IMG/VR virus record: IMGVR_UViG_3300027917_000123
Coordinates: 1 to 30,978 of that record
Strand: one strand, 5' to 3'
Length of the DNA: 30,978 nucleotides
Source: a virus
Shown here: positions 30,550-30,978 of the stretch, one piece after another
Position numbering within the stretch: position 1 is the first letter of the stretch
How the letters are laid out: each line of letters starts with the position of its first letter
Translations under genes and position numbers: made by a program
The notes under the pieces: model-generated
What the model saw: only the letters and a program-made list of their open reading frames with translations
Database searches by the model: none
Told to the model about the DNA's origin: nothing

Positions 30550-30978
30550 ATGCCAATCAAGTATGATGAATATGTAAAAAGACCAAACGAAGAAGTAGAA
30601 TATACACCAGAGCAGATTGAGGAACTTTATAAGTGTTCGCAAGATGTAAATCATTTTATCAAATATATAAAGATCGTTAATCCTGATAAAGGTGAAATCT
30701 TTTTCGAACCCTACGATTACCAACTCGACCTGTTAAAAAAATTCCAAGATCATAGATTCAATGTAGCACTATGCTCACGTCAGAGCGGCAAGACAACCAT
30801 CGTTGCCGCATACGTGTTATGGTATGCGTGTTTCCATCAAGACAAGGTAGTTGGTATAGTATCAAATAAAGAAACATCAGCAAAAATGATCCTGTCAAGG
30901 TTTAAGCGAATGTATGAACAGCTTCCCGTATGGCTGAAACCGGGGGTTACTGAATACCAGAAGACAGGAGTACAATAT
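30550..30978 (+). CDS. 17: Terminase large subunit, T4 gp17-like, N-terminal part
   Basis: The first 143 residues of the packaging motor ATPase, cut by the window end. After a charged start (MPIKYDEYVKRPNEEVEY) it has VNHFIKYIKIVNPDKGEI, the adenine-binding type segment FEPYDYQLDLLKKF, and the Walker A of T4-type terminases SRQSGKTT (K81, in FNVALCSRQSGKTT), then VVGIVSNKETSAKMILSRFKRMYEQLP. Walker B and the nuclease domain are outside. The ribosome site AAGGGGG lies just upstream. In T4, gp17 acts with gp16 and gp20; the small subunit gene lies 5.6 kb upstream here. Confidence 0.95.
   Translation, partial: MPIKYDEYVKRPNEEVEYTPEQIEELYKCSQDVNHFIKYIKIVNPDKGEIFFEPYDYQLDLLKKFQDHRFNVALCSRQSGKTTIVAAYVLWYACFHQDKVVGIVSNKETSAKMILSRFKRMYEQLPVWLKPGVTEYQKTGVQY

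Noticed and set aside
30460-30723. 87-codon minus-strand frame at the right end
   Set aside because: It lies across the terminator, promoter and the terminase start on the other strand, and its composition is a shadow of AT-rich DNA.
1-30978. Genome-wide reassignment of TAG to an amino acid, suggested by the portal interruption
   Set aside because: TAG ends at least a dozen other genes at natural positions, often overlapping the next ribosome site or following typical C-termini such as the S74 coiled coil.

Overview
The window is the late, structural part of a tailed-phage genome of the T4 superfamily (myovirus-like, probably large, source unknown). From 19.2 kb onward the gene order is that of T4: portal (gp20), prohead core proteins, prohead protease (gp21), core scaffold (gp22) and major capsid protein (gp23), followed by small terminase and finally the start of large terminase (gp17). 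A head-completion nuclease like T4 gp4 lies at 8.2 kb, and T4-type late promoters (TATAAATA) precede several genes. Genes are tightly packed, often sharing TAATG or ATGA overlaps, and intergenic DNA is limited to promoters and hairpin terminators. No tRNA, rRNA, CRISPR array, IS element or integrase was seen.

Layout. (1) 1-5785, minus strand: nine genes read leftward, covering a coiled-coil membrane protein, small proteins (one YkgJ-like Cys-cluster protein, one zinc-ribbon protein), three probable virion structural proteins, and the start of a Gly-Thr-Ser collagen-like protein cut by the left edge. (2) 5786-5882: divergent promoter region built around a perfect AT-rich palindrome. (3) 5883-9199, plus: a secreted protein, a series of small acidic or basic proteins that look like internal head proteins, the gp4-like nuclease and a basic partner. 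(4) 9201-16447: receptor-binding apparatus, with two giant fibre proteins, one carrying collagen-like G-T-S segments alternating with four CBM5/12-like modules, the other ending in a peptidase-S74 chaperone. (5) 16473-19217: a three-enzyme fusion (GT4 glycosyltransferase, methyltransferase, TibC/Aah-type heptosyltransferase-like domain) beside the Ser/Thr-rich fibres. (6) 19201-24976: head-assembly cassette. (7) 25046-30434: a complete PrkA / YhbH (DUF444) / SpoVR module with two small extra genes, set between the two terminase genes. (8) 30550-end: large terminase, cut by the right edge.

How it fits together. The prohead protease probably trims many of the small proteins, because at least eight begin with a similar short amphipathic helix ending in Leu-x-Glu, the type of site cleaved by T4 gp21. 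The glycosyltransferase fusion may decorate the fibres. The PrkA-YhbH-SpoVR module is a cellular stress and sporulation-associated triad normally found on bacterial chromosomes; finding all three genes, with a UBA-like insertion in the YhbH homologue, inside a phage packaging locus is the most unusual feature here. A second oddity is that the portal gene is interrupted by an in-frame TAG just before its C-terminal tail.
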